A stretch of 22,829 nt of DNA from Larix sibirica (Eukaryota > Streptophyta > Pinopsida > Pinales > Pinaceae). The position numbers and the translations under genes are program-made. The notes under the pieces are model-generated. The model had not been told where the DNA came from, did not search any database, and saw only the letters and a list, made by a program, of their open reading frames with translations. Of the stretch, positions 10,951-19,794 are shown one piece after another. The stretch is from NCBI GenBank assembly GCA_004151065.3, contig NWUY0300021742.1, positions 132,025 through 154,853 of the forward strand, read 5' to 3'. Position 1 is the stretch's first letter, and each line of letters starts with the position of its first letter.

Positions 10951-11794
10951 AGGTGGGCCAAGCAAGCACTAGGTAAACAACTAGCATAGGTCTAAGACAC
11001 TATGAGGCATACAAATGCATAAAACTAATGTCTAGATGGTTAATTATCTAACACACAATCATCCACTTCACCCATTAATATTGTTAGTAAAACTAATTGG
11101 AATAAATCAATCACTTCTTTGTATCTTATGGGATGAGTTGGTTCTGGAAGAAATTTGTTATCACAAGCCATGCTTGAATTTTTCCATTTCACTACCCATC
11201 CTAAGCCCTTTGTATATATGTCTAGAGTGAGTTCAAATCTCGTTGATCATTTTTAGTAGGAACGTATAGTGGCAACCATGGAAAGCATTCATAAGTTGAG
11301 AAAGGGTCCTTGGCAAAGTCATATGAGTTATTCCAGCAAGTCAAAATATTTAATGTGCAATGGTTATTGTTTGATGGCCCACCTCAACAATAGAACTGTA
11401 ATAGAAATGCCATGGTGCTCTTGCCTTTACATTCAATGCTCAGAATCACCAACCATTGGTCGGGTTGCATCGAATGATATTATTTTATTCTTATGAGCAG
11501 TGCAGGATTATAAATATAACCCTAAATTTTGATAGAAAATTCTTTGGGGAGATTACCTTAAATGGAACAATGGATCAGTATCCTTACACTCTATATGCTA
11601 TATAGTTTACTTGGGGGAGGCTTATTGAAAATGATTATCAATTTTTTAAAGGTCCATGTTCCCTATTTCCTATCAGATGTCAAACATATCTGCTTAGGGT
11701 TTGAACCCTAGGAAAAGAAAAAAATTTCATAAACCAATGTTGTTGCATGGTTCATTACCTTTAAACATTCATTTTATCAAAAGTAATTGCAACA
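10951..11794. other. Non-coding stretch
   Basis: No supported gene was seen. A plus-strand open frame at 11269-11496 is the most protein-like (MATMESIHKLRKGPW) but has no recognisable domain and is probably chance. A short palindrome, AGGGTTTGAACCCT, lies near 11697. Confidence 0.4.
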
Positions 11795-12067
11795 TGTTGG
11801 AAGTCTAGGATTCCAACCTCATTCAAGCAGATGCTAATGCACACACATAGAAACATCCATCAAGAAGAGATACCGGGAAGGGGCGTCCAATCTATTTGTA
11901 TTCATGCATTGCTAGATATTTATACATCAAAGAGATGGTTGGAGTGATTACACCCGCTCCAACTAATCACATGTTAGGGTTCCTTTACATATATTCATAC
12001 ATTTATACTCTTTATAATATATTATTACAATATGATAACATATATAGGCCTAAAAGGCCCATCAACA
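11795..12067 (-). repeat. LTR of a Ty1/copia-like element (probable 3' LTR, minus orientation)
   Basis: On the minus strand the 273-bp block begins TGTTGATGGGCC and ends GACTTCCAACA, a TG...CA LTR. Immediately upstream in the element sense (plus 12068-12081) the minus strand reads GAGGGTGCGGGGGA, a polypurine tract of the kind that primes plus-strand synthesis beside a 3' LTR. The LTR contains TATA-like sequences. Short length and a TGTTG start suit copia-type elements; the superfamily is inference because no pol domain is preserved. Confidence 0.7.
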
Positions 12068-12256
12068 TCCCCCGCACCCTCAAATCCTTCTTTTCCTTGA
12101 AGAAGTTGTGTAGCAACATCCCGAGTCTCTACTCCTACCGAAGTAATCCTTAATGTGCATCAACCATGCATACTGGTCTGCATAGGTAAATCAGTTGCAA
12201 TAGCCGCCATCTTGATAGGAAGATACATGTATACAAGGTTCCACTATGACACTCGT
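12068..12256 (-). other. Residual internal end of the copia-like element
   Basis: The polypurine tract lies next to the LTR, and the minus strand shows a short frame ETRDVATQLLQGKEGF leading into it. This is probably the last part of the element's internal region, cut short where the inverted LTR copy begins. No named protein domain can be identified. Confidence 0.4.
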
Positions 12257-12466
12257 AAATGTATGAATATATGTAAATGAACCCTAACATGTTATTAGTT
12301 TGAGCGGGTGTAACCACTCCAACCATCCCTTTGATGTATAACTATATATCAATGCATGAATACAAATATATTGGACATCCCTTCCCAATATCTCTTCTTG
12401 ATGGATGTTCTTGTGTGTGTGCATTGGTCTATGCTTGAATGCGGTTGGAATCCTAGACTTTCAGCA
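12257..12466 (+). repeat. Second, truncated LTR copy in inverted orientation
   Basis: This is the reverse complement of 11795-12004, now reading in the plus direction and ending ACTTTCAGCA where the other copy ends ACTTCCAACA. Shared blocks include GGTTGGAATCCTAGACTT and AATGCATGAATACAAATA. About 63 bases at the start of the LTR are missing. The two arms are separated by about 250 bp and could fold back in RNA. It may be the remains of a second insertion or of an inversion. Confidence 0.85.
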
Positions 12467-13619
12467 AAACATTTCGGAAGACTACACCTACCTTTTGGAC
12501 AAGTGTATTTGGTATAGTGTGAAACCTATAGATTATCCTTCCCCACATTTCTTTTTCTTGGGTTTCATAGATGACTATTCTCCTATCTTATGTTTGGAAC
12601 TTGCATTCTTTTCAAATTAAATGGTGAGATCTATCAATGAATCATTTTAACTATGAATTTTACTATTTAAGCTTTTGTGGTGATGTGATGTGTCATCCCT
12701 AGTTGGATCCAAAAATTGTTATCACTGCGATGTATTATCACATGGATTGAAAACTTGGTTAGGCTATGATATATGATCATGTGGTCCACACTTTACCTCC
12801 CATGTAATATATTATCACATTGTTTTAAATCTTAAGCCCTATGCAATTTGTCAAATAATCTTGAACTTTAGAATTTGTGTGATATTAGCACTATGAGAAC
12901 ATGTGCTTTGGATTACTTCTCCTTGTATTTCCCAAGGATGCACCCACACCGCTAATATCAACTAAAAGAATAATATGATGAGCACTTCGGACCCTTCCAT
13001 GGAAACATGACTAACAGTTGTGCAACTATTTGTCAATACATATGTATAAAAATATCAAACTCACAAATGTAGACCCTCAAATATTTACAAAGTTGAAGGG
13101 TACCTTAAGCTTTTCAAAGAAGAAGGGAGGGGTCTGCAAGTCTCAAGATACTTGGAGAAGTTGTTGGGATCAACCATTGGAAATAAGTTGGGTTAAACAA
13201 GATCTTTGAATCCTTCTGTTGCGTTGTGATCATAGAGAGTGGATGATCTTCCCTTTTGCTCAAAGCATTTGAGTTGTCACTTTATAGTGGGTCCCTATGA
13301 GTTTTTCCTTTTATGAGGCCAATGATATTACATGTGCCCCAACTTAGTAAATTACTTCTCTCATACTGAAAGACATATTTGTTGAGCTTTGGTTTCGACA
13401 TGTTTACAATGACCATTTAGCTTATTACCACTTAATTTCTCATTATCTTTGCTCACTTATTATCCACATTACCACATCTTATCCACTTTTACTTCATGTG
13501 AGCTTCAAGAGACATTTGAGCATTAATTTTGTTGATTTCTCATGTTTTGGTGGTTACTTAGAATAGAATTTGTGGTTTCCTAACTACTTTCAAAAGTTCA
13601 GTTGTTTCTATGGCATTTC
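12467..13619. other. Non-coding stretch between LTR relic and LINE ORF1
   Basis: In the minus direction this is where LINE ORF2 (endonuclease and reverse transcriptase) should follow the ORF1 that ends at 13620. No such motif could be found. Short similar blocks such as TATTATCACATGG and TATTATCACATTG recur near 12731 and 12810. Otherwise nothing supportable. Confidence 0.45.
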
Positions 13620-15218
13620 CTAGAAACCGAGTAGCACCCCAATGTTGTCGAAACGCATATTTGCTACTAGAATTGATTTTCTTCTAGCCCTAGACCCCCC
13701 AGGCTCCTTTTGAACATCCAACCATAGACCCTCTAAATCCAAAGGATCTTGGGAGGAAGAGTGGGGTCGTAAATGGTAATGGATTCCACCCCAATTTCTA
13801 CCAGAAGAAGGCCCAAGGGTTGACCCAACCGTATAAAGGAGTCCCCCTCCTCTGAAGGAGGCCAAATCCAAGGAAATATTCATAGAGTAATCTCCTCCTT
13901 CAACCAAACCCAACCCTGAACTAGAACTAATATTGGAATTTTCTAGGTCCGGCCTAAACTCCTCAAAGCTAACCAAATTAGAGCCATTCCCTATCTTAGT
14001 TCCAACACCAATACCATTATCGATGAGAGGGGAAATTAATGGGGGGGGATTACACAAGGATGGAGCACTCCATTGCCACAAGAGATCAATTTTTTGGAGT
14101 TGAGAAGGCGAAAATTCAAAGAAGCTTGAATTTATAGCATCATCAATAAAAGTTCCTTCATTGGAACAGGACTCAAGGAAGAGAGGGATGGAAATGTCAC
14201 CAATCCACATGTCCTTTCTTTCCACCCAAAATCCTACTGGCCACTTTAGCAAATCAACCTCCCTCTTAGTTAGATCCCCAACTATCTCTTCTCCCATCTT
14301 CATAGAGGAGGTCATCTTCATAGGGAGATCTTCTAGACCTCTTCGAATGGGAGGGTTACCTCCTGAATTTGACCAATGCTTCTTATGAAAATATTTCTCA
14401 AAATCCTTGAGAGCATGCTTAGGTTGATGGCATTGCACACACCAAAACAAAAAATTAGCATAGCCTAATAGCTTAATGTGAGTCTTCTCATGAACCAGCA
14501 ACTCCATAGATTCAAAAAGGTCTTGGATGACATCGATTTCAACCAAAATTGGAGTGAGTGATTTTGCGGCATTGGTTTTGTAGTTGTTATATGATAATAT
14601 GAACTTGATGAGAGTATCACCGATAGATTTTAAGGAACGATCTGACCACATCTCCATTGATGGGTTTAGAAACTTAATCCACACAGGGGTGGAAGTCATG
14701 AATTCATCATTTGCATCAAAGCATGGATGCCACAGTTTGATTGATAAACAGGCCTTATCAAGGAACCACCTCCTTTTCAAAATAGAAAGGGCATCATTAT
14801 CAAAACAGAAGATGAATCTACTCCATCCTTTGGTCAACATGTGACAAATCAACCCATAACCACCCAACAACGCCTAGTCCATCTGAAGCTAGTCATTTAA
14901 GCGGGCCTTGGAAACCCTATAGCCTAGAAATTTCTTGACTAAGGTTTTCCTTGCTAGAATCCTGATTTAATCGACTCAGATGTCGTCGCCAACAACCACA
15001 TAAATACTTCCCCCTCTAGACTTAATCACCCTTTGCTTCTTCTTCTTTTGGTTCCCCCCAACTGGTGAGCCCTCACCATCTTACAACTCCTCTATGCTCA
15101 CGTTGGAGATAACAAACCCTAACCAACGTCATTTCCATTCAATACCAAGTTGCCATAGGAGATCTGGCTTCCATGCGAGTTCATTAATAGATGAGTGAAT
15201 CTTAGAGTCCATTCTCAT
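13620..15218 (-). pseudogene. LINE (plant L1-type) ORF1 protein with DUF4283-like region, six in-frame stops
   Basis: From ATG at 15218 (MRMDSKIHSSINELAWKP) one frame runs 533 codons to the stop at 13620 with no frameshift, only six internal stops, all before about 14875. In order: a basic stretch (GGNQKKKKQRVIKSRGG), then LARKTLVKKFLGYRVSKARL, then the DUF4283-type core with WFLDKACLSIKLWHP and PVWIKFLNPSMEMWSDRSL followed by a hydrophobic IGD segment. Next comes a zinc knuckle, CVQCHQPKHALKDF, where the fourth ligand Cys of C-x2-C-x4-H-x4-C is Phe (TTT; TGT would be one base away). A Ser/Gly-rich tail follows. ORF1 proteins of plant L1 elements bind element RNA in ribonucleoprotein particles (family knowledge). 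ORF2 is absent downstream. The last 417 codons are uninterrupted, but the stops upstream make this a relic. Confidence 0.8.
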
Positions 15219-15222
15219 GTCT

Positions 15223-15501
15223 TTACTCTCCCCTACATATGATGAATGTGGAACCAATGTGATTGATATCACCCCGAGATGTGTCCACTAACAGGAGGGA
15301 TAATATATTAACCTCATGATAGATGAAATCATCTAGAAGTACCTACACCAAGTGTGAGCCTATCTTGTGAGGGCAACCCCCCACTACCTCCTTTTTCAAG
15401 GAATTGATTATAACACCAAAATCAGAGGAAGAGACAAAGATATCCGCTTCTAATAATGAGTCTTATGAATAGTCAACTAACTAAAGATCATAATCCATCA
15501 T
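15223..15501 (-). pseudogene. Small upstream reading frame before LINE ORF1 (92 codons, three internal stops)
   Basis: ATG at 15501 opens a frame MMDYDL that runs through three in-frame stops (TAG, TAA, TAG) to TAA at 15223-15225, five bases before the ORF1 ATG. Between the stops it reads like protein: LLEADIFVSSSDFGVIINSL, KKEVVGGCPHKIGSHLV, then LLVDTSRGDINHIGSTFII. Each internal stop is one C-to-T change from a Gln codon, consistent with decay of a once-open frame. It is in a different frame from ORF1. It may be a separate small ORF of this LINE family, the N-terminal part of ORF1 now separated by a frameshift, or unrelated sequence next to the element. I know no name for it. Confidence 0.5.
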
Positions 15502-16285
15502 GGCCCCCCAGTAGAATTAGATACGAAGGAACATACCTTTATACCCTAGTTGCATCTAATCCCATTAGGTGTAGAATTCCCTATTCATTTTTTTATTATG
15601 TTATTTTAAGTGACGAATTATATAATAGATTTTAAAGGGTATATTGGTTTTGGAGTAATATTTCAAATTGCTTTTAATTGGTTAAGAGCTCGTCTTCTTC
15701 GGATGTTTGAGGCATCTGGTAGAAGTGGAAGTCTACCCCTTATGAACCACTAACTAATCATTTCAGGTAACTTCATTTTTCTTGAATAACAATGACGAAT
15801 CAACTTGCATTTGTGAATAGTAGTCAATGATGATTGTCCTCATTATTAATTGGCAATTAAATTATGATCAACTTTGACGCCTTTCAAAAGATTATAAAAA
15901 ATATATTATATATAGATGATCTTTAATTACCTTTAAAAAGATACTTACATAGTATAAAACTTATGATACGTACATAGTATAAAACTTCTAAAATAATTGG
16001 TGATGTTTAATTTTATTATTTGTTTTTAAAATAGAAAATATAATAATAATAAAATTGAGAAAATTCATATATAAATTGTGTGAGATTTTTTTAGATATAT
16101 ATATTTTTATATTACTTCATTTTGTTAAGGATTTTGAATATATATATATAAACAATGTGAGATATTTTTAGCAACAAAAAAATCTTGTTGTGAAAGTCTT
16201 TGTACAATAATGTGTAATTTTTTTCTTTTTTTCTAGACATCTTTCTTTTTAGCAAAATTTTGTGTGAAGTTGGTGGAGGTTTTAG
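15502..16285. other. AT-rich spacer with simple repeats
   Basis: Very AT-rich from about 15840 on, with runs such as TATATATATATA near 16138-16150 and a 25-bp tandem pair at 15941-15990 sharing ACATAGTATAAAACTT. Nothing coding could be supported. Confidence 0.6.
15941..15990. repeat. 25-bp tandem repeat, two copies
   Basis: 15941-15965 and 15966-15990 share ATAC, one differing base, then TACATAGTATAAAACTT, and diverge at the end. It lies in an AT-rich spacer. Confidence 0.8.
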
Positions 16286-17161
16286 TCATATTGTTTGTCT
16301 GGCTTCCTCGAATTTGGTCAAAGGCATTGTTTCCCTTTCTAGGTTAGAGATATAACAATCTATATATAAGGGGTTGACTAATTTCATTGGATGAAATCCA
16401 TGTTTATGACATGTGTTTGATAGAGTGATTGGGACGTGTATGTTTGTGCTAAGGCCTAAGCAGACTACATCCTTTTTCGTAGTTGCCTGAGATTTCTCAA
16501 ATGGTGATTCTAACCTCAAGGTTGATTGTTTTTCCCCTTTTTCTCCTATGAGGCCTAAGCCTTTGGACACATCTATTAAATGGTTTATTGCTTCACAAAC
16601 TTTACACCTAAAAACTATATTTTCATAATTTAGTTCATGGATTCAACGGAAGTCATTTCACTTGATAACTCTCTTATTTGATAGAACATGACTCAAGGGA
16701 AACTCTACATAGGTTCAACAATGAATGCTTCCCTTTTACCCTCGTTTACGTTAGAGTTGCAAAATTTGCCTAAAGCATTTCCAATTATTTATTAAACATG
16801 TGGAATCCACATGAGGGTAGGTAGATTGCACTCTCTCATCAACACAAAGATGGTAGTGAGAGACATAGTCATTGGTTTGAAATTTTTGCTACCGTTGTTT
16901 AACATGTAGATTCAAATAATGAACAATTCCCCTTTGGCCTTTATTTATGTTTTAAATTTATGAAATTCACCTAAAGTGTTTCCAATTATTTATTGAACTC
17001 GTAAAACCCACACGCGGACATGTAGATTTCATTCTCTCATTCACATATAGATGGTTGTGACAACCATAGTCATTGGTTTGAAATCCTAACCATTGTTTGA
17101 CAAAGAGGTGGACTTGACCCCAAAACCATACAAATTTAATTCCTTCATTATCTCCACACAA
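16286..17161 (-). pseudogene. Second LINE ORF1 relic (DUF4283-like plus degenerate zinc knuckle)
   Basis: Minus-strand reading from 17161 gives VWFWGQVHLFVKQW, then after a frame change DFKPMTMVVTT and VQ-stop-IIGNTLGEF. The same segment occurs again (NFKPMTMSLTT ... IIGNALGKF), and after another shift come VEFPLSHVLSNKRVIK and LNYENIVFRCKVCEAINHL. This is the order seen in plant L1 ORF1: a W-rich DUF4283 core, an IGNxLGxF motif, then YENxxFRC leading into a C-x2-C-x4-H zinc knuckle. The final Cys is not in frame; a TGT that could be it lies one frame away, so a frameshift hit the knuckle. The last part (16570-16286) is open for 94 codons and includes HPMKLVNPLYIDCYISNLE. It differs from the ORF1 at 13620-15218, so it is another LINE subfamily. 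No ORF2 is seen. Confidence 0.65.
16716..17110 (-). repeat. 201-bp tandem duplication inside the second LINE ORF1
   Basis: 16716-16910 and 16911-17110 are diverged copies of one unit with a period of 201 bp (67 codons). Shared blocks include TTTCCAATTATTTATT, CATAGTCATTGGTTTGAAAT and CCTAAAG (16769 and 16970). Both copies encode the FKPMTM ... IIGNxLGxF part of the ORF1 core. The copies have many substitutions and different stops, so the event is old. Confidence 0.85.
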
Positions 17162-17333
17162 ATTGATAATTTTTAGTGTAACATTAATGAAATGTTTTGT
17201 TATTTAACATGTGTATTTAGAAATGGGTCTTTTCATGAAGTGGATCTTTTATTTATTATGAATTGATGAAGTTTTGGGGTCCAAATCTAGTTCATGTTTA
17301 TTATTTATCTATATCTATTTTTGATCATTGTGA

Positions 17334-17553
17334 TTTGGAAGGTTTGCATTTATCACATTAAATTTTCATGATCACTTTCTAGCAACTTGGTAGTCAAAGC
17401 ACTTTTGAATCATCTTCCAAAAAGTTAAATAAACAATAAAGAGAAAATTTGGAAAGTTTGCATTGGCCACATTAAATTTTGATGATCACTTTCTAACAAC
17501 TTGGTAGTCAAAGTACTTTTGAATCATCTTTCAAAAAAGTTAAATAAAAGAAA
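17334..17553. repeat. 114-bp tandem repeat, two copies
   Basis: 17334-17447 and 17448-17553 share TTTGGAA(G/A)GTTTGCATT, ATGATCACTTTCTA and AACTTGGTAGTCAAAG with few differences. It is non-coding and lies between the LINE relic and the promoter region. Confidence 0.9.
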
Positions 17554-17949
17554 AAATAATAAAGAAAAAACTATAAAGATGATTACTCTCTCTATGTGTC
17601 AAATCACTTCTATGAAACATGCAATTAAATAAAACATATGATGAAAAATATCAAGTCTATTTCTATTTGCCTTCAAATAAAACTAACATATATCATCAAT
17701 TCACTTTTAAAAACAAAAAATAAAGAACATAATGCAATGCTATTTTCCATAAATCAAACTCTCAATTAAAAAACCATTGATGTACATATACCATAGTTGA
17801 TATTAAGTTGCTTTAGAAACAATGACGTATACACCACCCCACGCAATGACCTATACAACGCCCAAAAGGAGGGTTAATAATGCTCACTCAATAAAATCAA
17901 TGGCCAATGAGACTCACAGGTATATATATCTTTGTTTGATGGGCCCCAC
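17554..17949. other. AT-rich stretch upstream of the promoter
   Basis: No coding or repeat structure could be supported. The base composition changes sharply at its downstream end, where the GC-richer promoter begins. Confidence 0.5.
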
Positions 17950-18190
17950 AAGTGGAGATTAAGTTATTCCTTTGAATTCTAATCCATGGAAACGCTGCCA
18001 CTTGCAGATATTTTGGGGTTGGGTGCGTACTATGCAGATAATTATAATTCCATTTGACAAATATCTGAGCATGGGGCCCGCCGAAGGACAGATATTTTCC
18101 ATCAGCCGGACGTGACGTGGAAAAAGTGCCACGACGCTGCCCCACCTCACTAGACGGTGCCCGATTTCAATCCGAGCTTAACCTCATCTC
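17950..18190 (+). promoter_or_regulatory. Promoter with clustered evening elements and ACGT-core motifs
   Basis: The complement of 18006-18014 and of 18090-18098 is AAAATATCT, the exact evening element bound by CCA1/LHY/RVE MYB-like clock proteins. 18059-18066 is AAATATCT, an eight-of-nine match on the plus strand. Close by, 18109-18119 reads GACGTGACGTG: two ACGT cores 5 bp apart, the type bound by bZIP (ABRE/G-box class) factors. Downstream lies a pyrimidine-rich patch (CATCTCTTTCCTTCTGC, about 18185-18201), a common TATA-less plant core-promoter feature; no good TATA box sits at the expected place. The transcription start is inferred near 18180-18210. Evening elements beside ACGT-type motifs are known from clock- and cold-responsive plant genes; that regulation here is inference. 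Confidence 0.6.
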
Positions 18191-18537
18191 TTTCCTTCTG
18201 CTTTGGCCGCTGAACAGGGGTAAGCTATTCCTGCGTTTCTCTGTGGGTATGCCAATAAATTGAGGATTTCCATATTTCAGCCATTTGCAATTGATCGAAG
18301 CGAATCTACAGGTCTGATTTCACAGCCTTGTGGGATTTCAGGTTCTGTGAAGATTCATGGATTTCAAGCCAAATTCGTTAGTTGGTTCTTGATATTCAGT
18401 TGGTGAAGAATAAGATCAAGGTTCGAACGTCATTCTGTGCTTGCTGGGCATCAAGGAATTTCCCATCGACTAAAGTTGAATGGGTGTTGTTAATGAATAG
18501 CTTCCGTACAGTCTGAATCCTAGTTCTATCGGTTTTG
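18191..18537 (+). other. 5' leader with three short upstream ORFs and a possible leader intron
   Basis: Between the presumed transcription start and the main ATG lie three small ORFs: 18357-18392 (MDFKPNSLVGS), 18480-18500 (MGVVNE) and 18493-18516 (MNSFRTV). The second and third overlap in the same frame offset by 13 bases. All end before 18538. CAGGGGTAAGC gives a possible splice donor (GT at 18220), and AG acceptors follow at 18310-18311, 18324-18325 and 18340-18341, so a short leader intron is possible. All three uORFs lie downstream of these acceptors and would stay in the mRNA. Their effect on translation is inferred. Confidence 0.45.
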
Positions 18538-18843
18538 ATGATGGCTTCGGCCCATGGAGATTGCAGCGACAGAGATTTTAAGTCTGAGCCTGCGGCAGAA
18601 GAAGGCTCTCTGGATTCTGAAGACAGTACAGGGGAGAAGAGGCCTTCTGCGGTTAGTTCTCCGTTATATTATCCAGATTCTGAAGATGATGGGTGCTGTG
18701 GGGATTCGGGTGATTTCGTAAGGGCCGCCGATGGACTGGATAGCCCCAAAACCCACGGGCTGTTGGCATCTCCTTCGGCTTCCAGAGGAGCTGGTGGAGG
18801 GAATTTATCGAAGATTAATGGACAAGATTTTACGAGCAATTCG
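18538..18843 (+). CDS. First coding exon of an unrecognised acidic, Ser-rich nuclear gene
   Basis: ATG at 18538 (a second ATG follows directly) opens 102 codons ending exactly at TCG before GTACGT, a good plant splice donor, so the exon ends in phase 0. If unspliced, the frame stops seven codons later. The protein part is low-complexity and probably disordered. It is rich in Ser, Asp, Glu and Gly, with EEGSLDSEDSTGEKRP, PLYYPDSEDDGCCGDSGD and proline-directed SP sites (SSPLYY, DSPKTH, ASPSAS). It has no signal peptide, membrane segment or named domain. Higher GC and codon use distinguish it from all surrounding DNA, and a plausible promoter precedes it. Such tails are common at the N-termini of nuclear or regulatory proteins, but the function cannot be told from this exon. 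The rest of the gene lies beyond the window. Confidence 0.7.
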
Positions 18844-19077
18844 GTACGTTTTCATTTTCCTTGAACTTGTCTGTGTATTATGAACTTTTCTGTGTATTAG
18901 GTACATTTTCGAGTATAAATGCACCATGATTGGATGGCCATTTTTGTGTTTTTGGGTTTAAAACGCCATTACTGGAAGGTCATTTTATTTTTGGAATAGG
19001 ACTTTTGGCACTGAAGAATTCAGTAAGATATAAGATGAGAGCCACTGTTTGAAATCAGTAACGGCAACCCACTGCAT

Positions 19078-19794
19078 GACTGCAATAGGATGGCAGGTGG
19101 CTTATATAGGTTCTCTGGGACTGACATTTTGACTCCTGGTTTTCCAACATAATCAACACTCTGAGGCTGCCCTTTGTTTCCATTTTGGCAGCTTAATCTT
19201 GAAAACAATAAAATAAAATAAAAATGGATGTCATTGAAATTACCTTCCATAATAGACTAGCATAGCTACTTAGTTTTTGTGGCCGGTGAACATGATAGGC
19301 CACAAGTTAAGGGCCATCAAACTGCCCGTTATCCATGCCTCAGCTACCATTTATCACATTTAAATTGATGAAATACTTTTGATTTTTTTTAATAATTGTT
19401 TATTTAGAATTTGGGGAGATGCCCATAAAATAAATTTTGACAGTGCACTTGTCTCATCTTCTTGCAATCTAGGAAAAGGGCTCTTCCTCCTCCACCCCAA
19501 ATTGTAAAATATAAATGTCTATCGACTTAAAAATAACAACAATTTTTTATCACTTATTTTTTATAAAAAGATAGTCCAAAAAATTAATTGCTTACAAACC
19601 ATCTTTCAACCAACTACATGATCCTCTAATGGACTGCAATGGGATGTGGGTGACATTTTTAATCTCCTATTTATTTTCCAACATAATGGACCCTCTAAGT
19701 ACGCCCATTGTTTTTATTTTTGGCAATCATATCTTAGAAAAAAATGGATGACATTAAAATTGCCCCACAACATAAAATAGCAATAACTATGTAG
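19078..19794. repeat. Diverged direct repeat pair, 554-bp spacing
   Basis: 19078-19273 and 19632-19794 are related: GACTGCAATAGGATG versus GACTGCAATGGGATG, TTTTCCAACATAAT in both, AAAATGGATGTCATTGAAATT versus AAAATGGATGACATTAAAATT, then AGCATAGCTACTTAG versus AGCAATAACTATGTAG. Several gaps separate them. They may be two relics of one dispersed repeat or an old local duplication. Confidence 0.75.

Noticed and set aside
11690-11710. AGGGTTTGAACCCT, whose complement matches a B box, as a possible tRNA or SINE
   Set aside because: No A box at the right distance and no cloverleaf on either strand.
14161-14844. Plus-strand open frames at 14161-14388 and 14584-14844
   Set aside because: They are the opposite strand of LINE ORF1, whose minus-strand reading has recognisable domains.
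17897-18150. Minus-strand open frames across the promoter (for example 18145-17897)
   Set aside because: They overlap the promoter motifs, have no domain, and reflect the locally higher GC content.
18390-18440. GGTTCGAAC near 18420 looks like a tRNA T-loop / B box, with a D-arm-like TAGTTGG upstream
   Set aside because: No acceptor stem or anticodon arm pairs around it; it lies in the leader of the gene.
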